Counted from the stretch's first letter, positions 1 to 7,496 are shown. The stretch is DNA of 8,839 nt from an uncultured Lachnospiraceae bacterium (GCA_947003375.1 CAMQOJ010000153.1:1-8839); one strand, 5' to 3'. Numbers and translations are program-made. Notes: generated by a model from the sequence alone, not told the origin.

Positions 1-993
1 GGGCTTAACTTTATTCTTTATAAAAAAACCTGCAAAAACTAATAATGTAAATGAGATTGTTATTCCTAATCTACCAATATTATTTCCTAATAAACCTGTA
101 AACCCTGTGCTATCAACAGCTGCTTCTGAAAAGGCATAATAAGACATTGAGGATATGCCCTGTACACTCCCATCAGAAACAAAACGGTATGATTTCTTTA
201 AAAATTCAATAAACGGCAATAAAACAGGAATGCTGATTGCACCTGCTATCAACCCTGAAATTATGCTAGTTATAGTCAAATCCACTAAACTGGTTTTGCT
301 TTTTCGATATTTCCACAAATAGGTAATGTATAAAATCCCATATTGAAGCAAGGCGAAAAGTAAACTATGAGAGGCACAGGCAAGTCCAATCAGTCCAATC
401 ACTAATCCATTAAGAGCACAGTATTTCCAGCGTTTCGGGCAATCTACATTATCCATAAATTGTATGCTTAAAGCCCACATAAGGGGCATATAGGCATAAC
501 CGCTGAATAATGCAGTCCAATGGATAACATAATAAATCATACTAGAAGAGCTAATAAGGACGCTGACCATAAAGGAAAAGGTGCTTCGAATCTTTAGTAT
601 ACGTAGCAGGTAGTAGCTGGAGCATGCAAATACGCTTAAATGGATAGACATAAGCGCATTTAAGATTTGTGGTGATAAATATCCTGTCTCTGTGTTATAA
701 AATATACGGCACATCAATAATGTGATGGGATAAAATATTTGAGAAGATGTAATTGCGGTATTAGGTATTCCCATCATTAAATTTGGATTCCAGAATGGGT
801 ATTCTCCTTCTGCCAGGGAGTGTGCCATAGAACAATATACACCATAAGCGTAATCACCTACATCACCTGATAACTTTGTAAAAGGTAAATGCCAGCATAG
901 AACAAATGACATTATGACTAGGATAATTAGACAAAGAAATTCCATAAAGTATTTTTCTTTAAACGCTACTAGATTCTTAGCCACAAATCTCAC
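1..993 (-). CDS. YfhO/GT-C-like multi-spanning membrane protein (3' end cut by window edge)
   Basis: The frame is open from the start codon to position 1, so the C-terminus lies outside the window. About 331 residues are visible. They contain many hydrophobic segments (roughly residues 17-34, 85-98, 113-132, 139-157, 161-178, 195-229, 241-264, 308-325). The first external loop holds SGDVGDYAY (about 42-50) and then PFWNPNLMMGIP (about 66-77). An acidic residue followed by a W-N-P...G-x-P motif after TM1 is typical of YfhO-type GT-C proteins, which are thought to transfer sugars from polyprenyl-phosphate donors on the outer face of the membrane. I chose the GTG at 993 because GGGAGG ends ten bases before it. 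An in-frame ATG at 1011 would add six residues but has no ribosome-binding site. The gene follows the glycosyltransferase gene by about 70 bases on the same strand and is far more AT-rich (15 of 60 bases GC in row 1-60, 23 of 60 in row 541-600). The exact sugar and acceptor cannot be told; an O-antigen ligase or polymerase is a less likely reading. Confidence 0.6.
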   Translation of the reverse strand, partial: MRFVAKNLVAFKEKYFMEFLCLIILVIMSFVLCWHLPFTKLSGDVGDYAYGVYCSMAHSLAEGEYPFWNPNLMMGIPNTAITSSQIFYPITLLMCRIFYNTETGYLSPQILNALMSIHLSVFACSSYYLLRILKIRSTFSFMVSVLISSSSMIYYVIHWTALFSGYAYMPLMWALSIQFMDNVDCPKRWKYCALNGLVIGLIGLACASHSLLFALLQYGILYITYLWKYRKSKTSLVDLTITSIISGLIAGAISIPVLLPFIEFLKKSYRFVSDGSVQGISSMSYYAFSEAAVDSTGFTGLLGNNIGRLGITISFTLLVFAGFFIKNKVKP

Positions 994-1003
994 GTAAAAT
1001 TGG

Positions 1004-1009
1004 CCTCCC
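1004..1009 (-). promoter_or_regulatory. Ribosome-binding site deciding the GTG start at 993
   Basis: GGGAGG lies ten bases upstream of the GTG at 993 and overlaps the last base of the in-frame ATG at 1011. The ATG itself has no purine-rich site before it. This favours GTG as the true start. Confidence 0.55.
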
Positions 1010-1022
1010 ATTCCGTATACAT

Positions 1023-1028
1023 ATTATA
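1023..1028 (-). promoter_or_regulatory. Candidate -10 box in front of the membrane protein gene
   Basis: A perfect TATAAT on the minus strand lies in the 73 bases between the glycosyltransferase stop codon and the GTG at 993. No good -35 is visible at 16-18 bp spacing (AAAGAT at 17 bp). Transcription from it would start near 1016, leaving a leader of about 20 bases that contains the GGGAGG site, which agrees with the GTG start. No terminator hairpin is visible in this gap, so readthrough from the upstream operon is also possible. Confidence 0.35.
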
Positions 1029-1066
1029 GGAAACAAATGTGTTTTATCTTTGTTGCCTAAAACTAC

Positions 1067-4000
1067 CTACCAAGTTGTTATGTCTAATTCTAAAACTCTC
1101 TCAGCCTCGTCTACAGTGAAATACTTTTGAATAAAGACTTTCCCTGCATCCGACATCTCTTTAAGCCTGTCATAATCTGAGTATAAGCCACAGATGATAT
1201 CTGCCATCCGGTCAGCGTCATCCTCCACTACCATATTCCCCATCCCCGCATCCAGCCCTTCCGCCCCTATGGTGGTCGTGACCAAGGGTATCTGGAAGTA
1301 CGCCGCCTCCACGACCTTGCCCTTGACGCCTGCCCCTACCCTCAGCGGCACCACCGCCATGCGGCATTCCCGGTACAGCGCATGCAGGCCTTCATCCGGC
1401 AGGAAGCCTTCTATGATGACGTTGTCGTTTGCCATGTCCTGAATCTCCACAGGGACCTTCCCGCCGACCACATGCCACCTCATGTCCGGATGCCTTTCCA
1501 GGATTTTCGGGAAGACCTCCTTCCCGAACCATAATACCGCATCGATGTTAGGCGGATGCCCGAAGCCGCCCACATAGAGCAGGCCATGCCTCTCCCGGAA
1601 GTCCTTGTTGATGTCCAGCGGCATGTCTTCATATATATAGAGCGGTATGTTGCGGATCGGCTTCCCAGGGAAGGCCTCCTGCATGATTCCCTGTTCGTAG
1701 CTGCCCACCACATGCCCCACATCTGCCTTTTCGAAAAGCTCATGCTCTATCTTCTTCCAGCGCTCGGAAGACTTCAGCCTCTCCTCGTCATGGGTCAGCA
1801 TGTACTCCCGGTACTCCCTGATATGGTGCAGGTCGTGGGCGAAATAGAACACCTTCGCGCGGCCGTGCCTCTTCACCAGGTCTATATACTTGATGGAGAT
1901 GTGCGGCCTCTGCAGATAGACATAGTCGAAATAGTGCAGGTTGTCCGCGAGCCATTCCTTCCAGTTGTTGAAGTAGTAGTTGCCGTACAGCACCTCGATG
2001 CCATGCTGGTTCAGGTCTGTGGTGTAGGGCTCATGCTTATAGAAGTTGTCCCCTATGAAGGTGACCTTGAAGCCCATTCTGACGAACAGCAGGAGGTACA
2101 TGTAGGTGCATTTCCCGCCGGCGTCCTTGTCGTAGTGGGGGACGTAGTGATCCACCACCAGGATATGCTTTTTGTTGCGGCTGCGGTCCTTTGCGAGGAA
2201 CACATCCTTCCCGTTCGGGAAATGCTCCTTCTCCAGCACGTCCCTCCACTTCTCATAGAACTTCTTCTGGTTCACGGCCTGGTAGGCCTTCTGGCCTGTG
2301 GAGACGTCCGTCCCGTTCGAGATCCCCTCGAAGTGCACCACAACAGAGAGCGGCTGGTAGACCACCCTGTAGCCATGCCTCCTGACCTCGAAGGCCAGGT
2401 CCGGGTCTTCATAGTATGCCGGGGCGTAGCGCGGGTCGAAGCCGCCGATCTCCTCCCACAGGCTGCGGCGGACCATGATGGCCGCGCCGGAGATGTAGTC
2501 GACCTCCTTGACATAGTTGTACTCGGGATCCTCCGGGTTCTGCATGTGCCCATAGTTCCAGGCGGATGCATCGTTCCAGAAGATGCCCCCCGCCTCCTGG
2601 AGGTGCCCGTCCGAGTAGACCAGCTTGGAGCCGGTGAGCCCCACGGTGGGGTCGCCCTCCATCAGCTCCACGAGCGGCCGCAGCCAGTCGGCCTGCACCT
2701 GGGTGTCGTTGTTCAGGAACAGGATGTACCTCCCCCTTGCCTGGGCGGCCGCGTTGTTACAGTTCAGCAGGAAACGGAGGTTCTCCTGGTTGCGGACGAT
2801 GCGTATGCCGGAGATGGCCTTCCCTATCTCCCGCGTCAGGTCGGTGGAGCAGTCGTCCGCCAGCAGGACCTCATAGGAGACGTCTCTGCTATGCTTCAAA
2901 ATGGACTCCAGGCAGTGGTAGGTATAGTCGAACTGGTTATAGACCGGGATTACTATGGTCACGAGCGGATCCTCGGGCAGCACGAACTGCAGGGGCGCGT
3001 AGTCCTCCAGGGCATGGGGCTGCCCCGCGCCGCCTTCCACCTGTGTCACGTCCAGCTTCTCCATGGCCCCGTCCACGGAACCGGAACGCTCGAACTCCTC
3101 CACCAGCCGCAGGTGGCTGGACGCGCTGCTGGTCCCCTCGGTCTTCAGGATGGTAAAGCAGTTCCTTACCCTCCTGGGATTGACCATGCGGGCCATCCTT
3201 ATGGGATGGCGGGCGGCTTTTGCCAGGAGCTTGCAGAAGAAGCGCCTCTTGCTGTCCACCGGCAGGAGGAAGACACTTATCCTGCGGAACGCCAGCGCCA
3301 TGCGGTAGGTACGGGAACGTTTTTCGCGCTCATACTCCCGCTCTGTTTCAAGGAGAAGCTGGATATGGCCCTCCTTGTTCAGGATGGTCTGACGCAGATT
3401 GGCAATTGTTTCATCCATGCCTTCAGTGACGGACTGATACTGGCTCATAGCATCTCTCAACTGTAGATTTTCTTCTTCAAGAGAATCCATATTCCGCTTT
3501 AGTTTGGCATTTGCCTCCAGCTCCAGGATATTGATTTCTTTTAGTGCATTGTTCTCTTTTGCTAAGGCCTGATTTTCGCTTAACAGTTCAGCAGCTTTTT
3601 TCTCAAATTCCTTCAACACAATATTTTCTTTTGTGAGAGCCAGGTTATTGCTGGACAGGGAGGCGAACTTTTTCTCGTTTTCCAGATAGCATCGTTCTTT
3701 TTCTTCCAAAAGCCTCACATGGGCTGCTTTATTCCAGTACCGGCGCAACAGCTCGGAGAAATCTTCATCCTGTTCTTTTACAGTTTTATGGTAGCAAATA
3801 AGGATATCCTCTCCGGCATCTGCTATGTTGAACTGTATATATCTGTCATAACATCTGCCATGCCCATCTACATCTCCGGATGCCATATTGGGAGAATCTA
3901 CGTGAATCGTGATAAAGGCCAGCGATTTAAAGGCCCATAGCAGTGGACCGTTGTGCTCTATATGTTCCTCTATCTTATAAGCATCAGTTGCGCTTATTGA

Positions 4001-5215
4001 TATTACAGTCCTCCAGGCAAGTGAACCATCATGTCGGTTCCATTCAAAAAAGCTTCTGTCAAAATTAAGTGGGTGGACGGCGGGCCGTATAGCATCATGG
4101 CCCGAACTTTCTACGGTTCCGGAAATGACATGCGCCATATGGTCGAAATGGGCCATTAGCCTTCCTTTGATTTTAGTAAGCGGAAGTTCCGGACTATAAT
4201 TGGGGGCATACCAGAGTGCGGCCTTCAACTGCTCTATATTGTCAATTAAGAAATCGCGTTTTCCGAGCCAATCGGCAAGTCCGTCCATCTTGCTTACAAA
4301 ATCCGAGTACATATTGTAGACGAGTGTCCTGACTTTGCTGAGGCATCCAAGCAATGTGCCGTGAAAGCTTGTACAGACAAGCGTATCAGCACCTGCTATG
4401 ATGGACATTATTTCCTCCACCTGTAGGATTCTGTTTATAATGAAACAATCAGATTCATTTGCCATTGACAGTCTTTCAATTACAACTTTGTCGTCATGAC
4501 ACCAATTGATTGCGAAGGCTACAAGTTTCAGATTGTTCTTGCGGCAATAATCAAGCACGCATTTATAGATATCTTCCCAATTATCGAGGGTTCCCATCTG
4601 GAATGCGACATATCTGCTATCCTGTTCCAATCCGATTGTCCGATGAGCGCAGAGACTATTTTCCCTGGCAGTAATGGCCGGGAAATATTCGTCCAGGTTC
4701 CATAGGGAATCCGGCACCATATTGTTGCCTGAAACATTTCGCCTGCCATAAAACCTATAAAAGGAATATCTGTCTCTGAACGATATATAAGCAAGGCCCG
4801 CCAGCAGTTCTTTGTCTTTGTCAGTTATGTCATGCGGCATTCCGACACTGTTGAACAGAACCCTAAGCCCATGCTTCTTTCCCATTTCGACAGGATAGCG
4901 CCATATTCTTCCGTTTTGGTATGAGATGGTCTCGCCATGGATATCCGTAAAGTTGATTGCGTTATAATGGAGAAGTTCTCCACCTCCGACAATGACCGCA
5001 TCAAAACTGTATTCCCGATGGAGTTCTTCGAACCTCTCATACGGAAATATTTTGTAATCTGAGCTATATGCAGATTGGGCGCTGGTTGGGCTAAAGAAGA
5101 TGATATTATTTATGACCAGCCTTTTGCTCAGTTCAATTTCCAAAGCTTTGGGAAACAACATATCACCCAAGCTGTTGATATCAAAAGCGCCAAATGCAGC
5201 TATATTGTAGCTCAT
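1067..5215 (-). CDS. Multidomain glycan assembly protein: pyruvyl transferase-like + coiled coil + GT2 + GT4
   Basis: The product has 1382 residues and is predicted to be cytoplasmic and peripheral to the membrane. (1) Residues about 1-345 look like a polysaccharide pyruvyl transferase: SLGDML (15-20), VIVGGGELLHY (74-84) and TSFHGTLLGC (282-291, with His285). This family moves pyruvate from phosphoenolpyruvate onto sugars as a ketal. (2) Residues about 380-480 match nothing I know. (3) Residues about 500-635 are charged heptad-like coiled coil. (4) Residues 633-690 are very basic, with RSRTYRMALAFRRI, possibly a membrane-associating amphipathic stretch. (5) Residues about 751-975 are GT2: VTIVIPVYN (752-760), ADD (786-788), FLNNDTQ (833-839), and YYEDPDLAFEVRRHGY with the usual ED pair (936-937). 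(6) Residues about 1016-1375 are GT4: DAGGKCTY (1031-1038), YVGGFGHPPN (1214-1223), RVGAGVKGKVVEAA (1292-1305, with Glu1303). The two transferases probably build the repeat unit of the glycan exported by the adjacent Wzm/Wzt. The start has GGGAG nine bases upstream. Domain assignments 2, 4 and the sugar specificities are uncertain. The 5' part (to about 3400) and the last 130 bases are AT-richer than the middle. Confidence 0.85.
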   Translation of the reverse strand: MSYNIAAFGAFDINSLGDMLFPKALEIELSKRLVINNIIFFSPTSAQSAYSSDYKIFPYERFEELHREYSFDAVIVGGGELLHYNAINFTDIHGETISYQNGRIWRYPVEMGKKHGLRVLFNSVGMPHDITDKDKELLAGLAYISFRDRYSFYRFYGRRNVSGNNMVPDSLWNLDEYFPAITARENSLCAHRTIGLEQDSRYVAFQMGTLDNWEDIYKCVLDYCRKNNLKLVAFAINWCHDDKVVIERLSMANESDCFIINRILQVEEIMSIIAGADTLVCTSFHGTLLGCLSKVRTLVYNMYSDFVSKMDGLADWLGKRDFLIDNIEQLKAALWYAPNYSPELPLTKIKGRLMAHFDHMAHVISGTVESSGHDAIRPAVHPLNFDRSFFEWNRHDGSLAWRTVISISATDAYKIEEHIEHNGPLLWAFKSLAFITIHVDSPNMASGDVDGHGRCYDRYIQFNIADAGEDILICYHKTVKEQDEDFSELLRRYWNKAAHVRLLEEKERCYLENEKKFASLSSNNLALTKENIVLKEFEKKAAELLSENQALAKENNALKEINILELEANAKLKRNMDSLEEENLQLRDAMSQYQSVTEGMDETIANLRQTILNKEGHIQLLLETEREYEREKRSRTYRMALAFRRISVFLLPVDSKRRFFCKLLAKAARHPIRMARMVNPRRVRNCFTILKTEGTSSASSHLRLVEEFERSGSVDGAMEKLDVTQVEGGAGQPHALEDYAPLQFVLPEDPLVTIVIPVYNQFDYTYHCLESILKHSRDVSYEVLLADDCSTDLTREIGKAISGIRIVRNQENLRFLLNCNNAAAQARGRYILFLNNDTQVQADWLRPLVELMEGDPTVGLTGSKLVYSDGHLQEAGGIFWNDASAWNYGHMQNPEDPEYNYVKEVDYISGAAIMVRRSLWEEIGGFDPRYAPAYYEDPDLAFEVRRHGYRVVYQPLSVVVHFEGISNGTDVSTGQKAYQAVNQKKFYEKWRDVLEKEHFPNGKDVFLAKDRSRNKKHILVVDHYVPHYDKDAGGKCTYMYLLLFVRMGFKVTFIGDNFYKHEPYTTDLNQHGIEVLYGNYYFNNWKEWLADNLHYFDYVYLQRPHISIKYIDLVKRHGRAKVFYFAHDLHHIREYREYMLTHDEERLKSSERWKKIEHELFEKADVGHVVGSYEQGIMQEAFPGKPIRNIPLYIYEDMPLDINKDFRERHGLLYVGGFGHPPNIDAVLWFGKEVFPKILERHPDMRWHVVGGKVPVEIQDMANDNVIIEGFLPDEGLHALYRECRMAVVPLRVGAGVKGKVVEAAYFQIPLVTTTIGAEGLDAGMGNMVVEDDADRMADIICGLYSDYDRLKEMSDAGKVFIQKYFTVDEAERVLELDITTW

Positions 5216-5660
5216 ACCGATTTACTCCCATTCATGCCACATATTAAAGATACCGCGCTGCTTCGTATCTGCAGACTTCGATTCCAGCAACATCAACCCC
5301 AGTATCTCGTCATAGATGACTTTTTCAGGGGATTGCACCCAAAAATCCAGGAGGTACTTCCCGTTCAGGAACTGGTTCTCGAACCGGAACCGGATTGGAG
5401 CTCCCTCCGGTTTGCCCTTATGCTCATGGACATTCGTGTAGGTCCCATAGCAATACACTCCATCTTCGCGGGTGAACCCCACCGCAAGTACGACTTCCTT
5501 CAGTCGGTTCGGATTCTCCAGAATCACTTCGATGACATATTTTGCACCAGTTTCAATAACCTGGACGGCCTGTCCGCCATCGTCCAATACCTGTATCTTT
5601 GATATCAGGCACTGCCCGTTGCCGCCTCTTCTCGAACCTGGTCTACAGAAGGGGCTGACT
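3400..5660. other. AT-richer mosaic segment spanning parts of two genes
   Basis: Hand counts of GC per 60-base row give 40 at 2401 and 38 at 3241, falling to 25 at 3421, 23 at 3541, 21 at 4441, 27 at 4801 and 28 at 5281. They rise again through 30 at 5641 and 35 at 5701 to 38 at 5761 and 40 at 6121. The segment encodes the C-terminal domain of Wzt and the N-terminal pyruvyl transferase-like half of the assembly protein, and both edges lie in coiled-coil or linker codons. Edges are approximate, to within about 100 bases. Replacement by recombination is inferred from composition only. Confidence 0.5.
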
Positions 5661-6670
5661 GTTTTCAGCGTCTCATTCCGCTCTAATTCTTTCTGCCTGC
5701 GCTTCATCTCCGCCAGCTCCTCCCTGCGCTTGCGGTCATTCTCTTCTTTTTGCGCTCTGGCGGCGTCCCTGCGCCTACGTTCTTCCTGTTCCTGGGCTTC
5801 CTTCCGGTGTTGCTCCTCCTGTTCCTTCCGGAGCCTTTCCTGCTCCTCCCGTATCCGTTTCTCCAGCTCCGCCTTCTGCTGCTGCTCCTCGAACTCTATG
5901 CGGTCCAGCCGCCGGCCCTCCATGGCCGCCAGGTACGCCTCGCCTATGAACTTGGGCGTGCCCTCCTCCCGGATCGCGCCGTCCTCTATCCAGATCAACC
6001 GGTCGCATATCTTGTACATCTGCTCCATGGAATGGGAGACTATCACGATGGTGGTGCCGTTCCCCTTGATCTCCTTGAGCCTCTCGAAGCACTTCCTCTG
6101 GAAGGCGGCGTCGCCTACCGCCAGGATCTCGTCGACCAGCAGCACGTCCGCGTCCACGTTGATGGCCACGGCGAAGGCCAGCCGCATGTACATGCCCGAG
6201 GAATAGGTCCTCACCGGGCTGTCGATGAAGCCCTCCAGCTCGGAGAACCGGATGATGGCGTCCATCCGCTTCGAGATCTCCTTCCTGGTGAGCCCGAAGA
6301 TGGAGGCGTTGGTGTAGATGTTCTCCCTGCCTGTCATGTCAGGATGGAAGCCGGCCCCCAGCTCTATGAGGCTGGACACCCGGCCGTTCACCGTGACCCG
6401 CCCTTCGTTGGGGTACAGTATCCTGGTCAGGAGCTTCAGGGTGGTGCTCTTTCCGCAGCCGTTCTTCCCAATCAGGCCTACAGCCTCCCCCCTGCGCACC
6501 TGGAAGCTTATCCCGTCCAGCACCGTGACGTCCCTGTGCCTTGTGCGGGAAGGGCTTATGAAGCGCTCCTTCAGGGAGGCCGCCTTGTCCTGGTAGGACC
6601 TGAAGCGCTTCCTTACATTATCCACGTCTATGGCGATATCCTGGCTTAGTGCCAATGCATCCTTCTCCAC
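5222..6670 (-). CDS. wzt: Wzt-type ABC transporter ATPase with C-terminal glycan-binding domain
   Basis: This is the ATPase subunit that powers export of an undecaprenyl-linked polysaccharide through Wzm. The product has 482 residues. The nucleotide-binding domain (about 1-250) has Walker A GKNGCGKST (68-76), the subfamily signature YSSGMYMRLAFAVA (156-169), Walker B DVLLVDE (175-181) and the switch histidine in VSHS (His213). Residues about 255-340 are an Arg/Glu/Gln/Lys-rich, probably coiled-coil linker. Residues about 343-482 resemble the Wzt C-terminal beta-sandwich: SRRGGNGQCLISKIQVLDDGG near its start, FENQFLNGKYLLDFWV (430-445), and an aromatic end (NMWHEWE). In O9a-type systems this domain binds the modified chain terminus and licenses export. 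The start is GTG, directly abutting the wzm stop codon, with GGAGGAG eight bases away counted from GGAGG. The protein is longer than the roughly 400-430 residues usual for Wzt, because of the linker. The ATPase part is GC-rich and the C-terminal domain clearly less so. Confidence 0.93.
   Translation of the reverse strand: MEKDALALSQDIAIDVDNVRKRFRSYQDKAASLKERFISPSRTRHRDVTVLDGISFQVRRGEAVGLIGKNGCGKSTTLKLLTRILYPNEGRVTVNGRVSSLIELGAGFHPDMTGRENIYTNASIFGLTRKEISKRMDAIIRFSELEGFIDSPVRTYSSGMYMRLAFAVAINVDADVLLVDEILAVGDAAFQRKCFERLKEIKGNGTTIVIVSHSMEQMYKICDRLIWIEDGAIREEGTPKFIGEAYLAAMEGRRLDRIEFEEQQQKAELEKRIREEQERLRKEQEEQHRKEAQEQEERRRRDAARAQKEENDRKRREELAEMKRRQKELERNETLKTVSPFCRPGSRRGGNGQCLISKIQVLDDGGQAVQVIETGAKYVIEVILENPNRLKEVVLAVGFTREDGVYCYGTYTNVHEHKGKPEGAPIRFRFENQFLNGKYLLDFWVQSPEKVIYDEILGLMLLESKSADTKQRGIFNMWHEWE
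5225..5229 (-). promoter_or_regulatory. Ribosome-binding site of the assembly-protein gene inside the wzt end
   Basis: GGGAG overlaps the last sense codons of wzt and lies nine bases before the ATG at 5215. The two genes are six bases apart, so translation is probably coupled. This fixes the ATG that begins MSYNIAAF as the start. Confidence 0.6.
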
Positions 6671-7450
6671 TTACATCTCCTCCGCGAAGTTCCTCTCGAG
6701 GACCATGAAAACCAATGCCCCGGCCAAGAAGGCGGCGCAGCTGTAGGTCCCTGCCAGCGCCAGGTAGGGGCCGGTGGGCTCTATCCGGTAGTACAGTATC
6801 TGGTGGAACATCTCCACTATGGGAGTCATGGGGTTGAGCATGATCAGCCGCCTGTACTGCTCCGGCACGTAGTCGACCGTGTACATGATCGGGGTGACAT
6901 AGATCCATGCCATCATGAGCACGCTGACGATCTGCTCCATGTCCCGGAAGTATACCGTGGCCGCCGACAGCGCCAAGGCGATGCCCAATGCCAGCAGGTA
7001 CTCCAGGAGCATCACCAGGGGGAGGTAGAGCATCGCCTCCCAGCGGAACCCGAAGCCGGACACCAGCACGGCCAGGAAGACGATGGCGAAGCTGAAGAGC
7101 ATGTTCACGAAGGCGCTGGTCACGTAGGAGATGGGGATTACCTCCCTGGGGAAGGCGATCTTCTTGACCATTTCGGCCTGGGCGCGGACGCAGGTCGTGC
7201 CCCCCTGGACGCAGGTGTTGAAGAAGGTCCAGGGCATCATGCCGATAATCAGATAGAGGTAGAACTTCTCTATCTGGACCCGGAATATCACGGAGAACAC
7301 CGCGGAGTAGACCACCACCTGGCACAGGGGGTTGATGTACGTCCAGAGGAAGCCGAGCACGGAGCCCTTGTAGCGCCCCCTGAGCTCCCGCCTGACCAGG
7401 CTCCTCACCATGTCCCTGTATGCATATAGCTCCTTGACCTTTCGTACCAT
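6671..7450 (-). CDS. wzm: Wzm-type ABC-2 polysaccharide export permease
   Basis: This is the membrane subunit of the glycan exporter, 259 residues, the usual length. The N-terminus has the family pattern of a cytoplasmic amphipathic helix followed by RYKGSVLGFLWTYINP (26-41) leading into TM1 (about 42-57). Further hydrophobic segments lie at about 63-83, 108-133, 139-163, 172-192 and 229-250, giving six in total. The stretch YFRDMEQIVSVLMM (167-180) followed by YVTPIMY (184-190) is characteristic of the O-antigen and teichoic-acid permeases (Wzm, TagG, RgpC). It would dimerise and pair with two copies of the ATPase encoded immediately downstream. The ATG at 7450 has GGAG seven bases upstream (7458-7461). 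An ATG five bases further up is out of frame. It is the first gene of the minus-strand operon and diverges from ugd. Whether the cargo is O-antigen-like, capsule-like or a Gram-positive cell-wall glycan cannot be told. Confidence 0.92.
   Translation of the reverse strand: MVRKVKELYAYRDMVRSLVRRELRGRYKGSVLGFLWTYINPLCQVVVYSAVFSVIFRVQIEKFYLYLIIGMMPWTFFNTCVQGGTTCVRAQAEMVKKIAFPREVIPISYVTSAFVNMLFSFAIVFLAVLVSGFGFRWEAMLYLPLVMLLEYLLALGIALALSAATVYFRDMEQIVSVLMMAWIYVTPIMYTVDYVPEQYRRLIMLNPMTPIVEMFHQILYYRIEPTGPYLALAGTYSCAAFLAGALVFMVLERNFAEEM
6677..6683 (-). promoter_or_regulatory. Ribosome-binding site deciding the GTG start of wzt
   Basis: GGAGGAG lies within the last codons of wzm. Counting from GGAGG, eight bases separate it from the GTG at 6670. 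The only nearby ATG is the last sense codon of wzm and is followed at once by its TAA stop, so it cannot start wzt. Stop and start codons touch (TAA then GTG), which implies coupled translation and matched subunit amounts. Confidence 0.75.
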
Positions 7451-7485
7451 CTCATGTCTCCATCCGGAACCCCTGGGCCTGAAGG

Positions 7486-7495
7486 GGCGAACGCC
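7486..7495 (+). repeat. Ten-base GC palindrome, left copy
   Basis: GGCGAACGCC is the exact reverse complement of the sequence at 7762-7771. It lies one base from the dyad at 7497-7513, as the right copy lies seven bases from the dyad at 7779. The longer match on the minus strand is TCAGGCGTTCGCC, against TCAGGGCGTTCGCC on the right, with one G gained or lost. The two-base centre makes it a poor RNA hairpin. Confidence 0.5.
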
Positions 7496-7496
7496 T

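Noticed and set aside
156..161. YSSGM in place of the LSGGQ signature in Wzt (protein residues 156-160) as a defect
   Set aside because: This variant is normal in the Wzt/TagH subfamily, and all other ATPase motifs are intact.
1031..1044. A short inverted repeat (AAACA/TGTTT) between the assembly gene and the membrane-protein gene as a terminator
   Set aside because: The stem is only five A/T-rich pairs with no following T-tract, too weak to call.
1556..3466. A 636-codon open frame on the plus strand, antisense to the GT2/GT4 part of the assembly protein
   Set aside because: It is a shadow of a GC-rich coding strand. The translation has no recognisable domain, is rich in His, Val, Leu and Arg, and lacks a ribosome-binding site, while the minus-strand frame has clear GT2 and GT4 motifs.
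5472..6649. Plus-strand open frames of 244 and 299 codons antisense to wzt
   Set aside because: They are low-complexity Ser/Leu/Arg-rich mirrors of the Glu/Arg-rich linker and ATPase codons, with no motifs. The wzt frame has all ABC ATPase motifs.
6618..7429. Open frames of 235 codons (minus, another frame) and 208 codons (plus) overlapping wzm
   Set aside because: They are Gly/Pro/Arg- or His/Glu-rich translations typical of off-frame reading of GC-rich DNA. Only the wzm frame gives membrane segments and family motifs.
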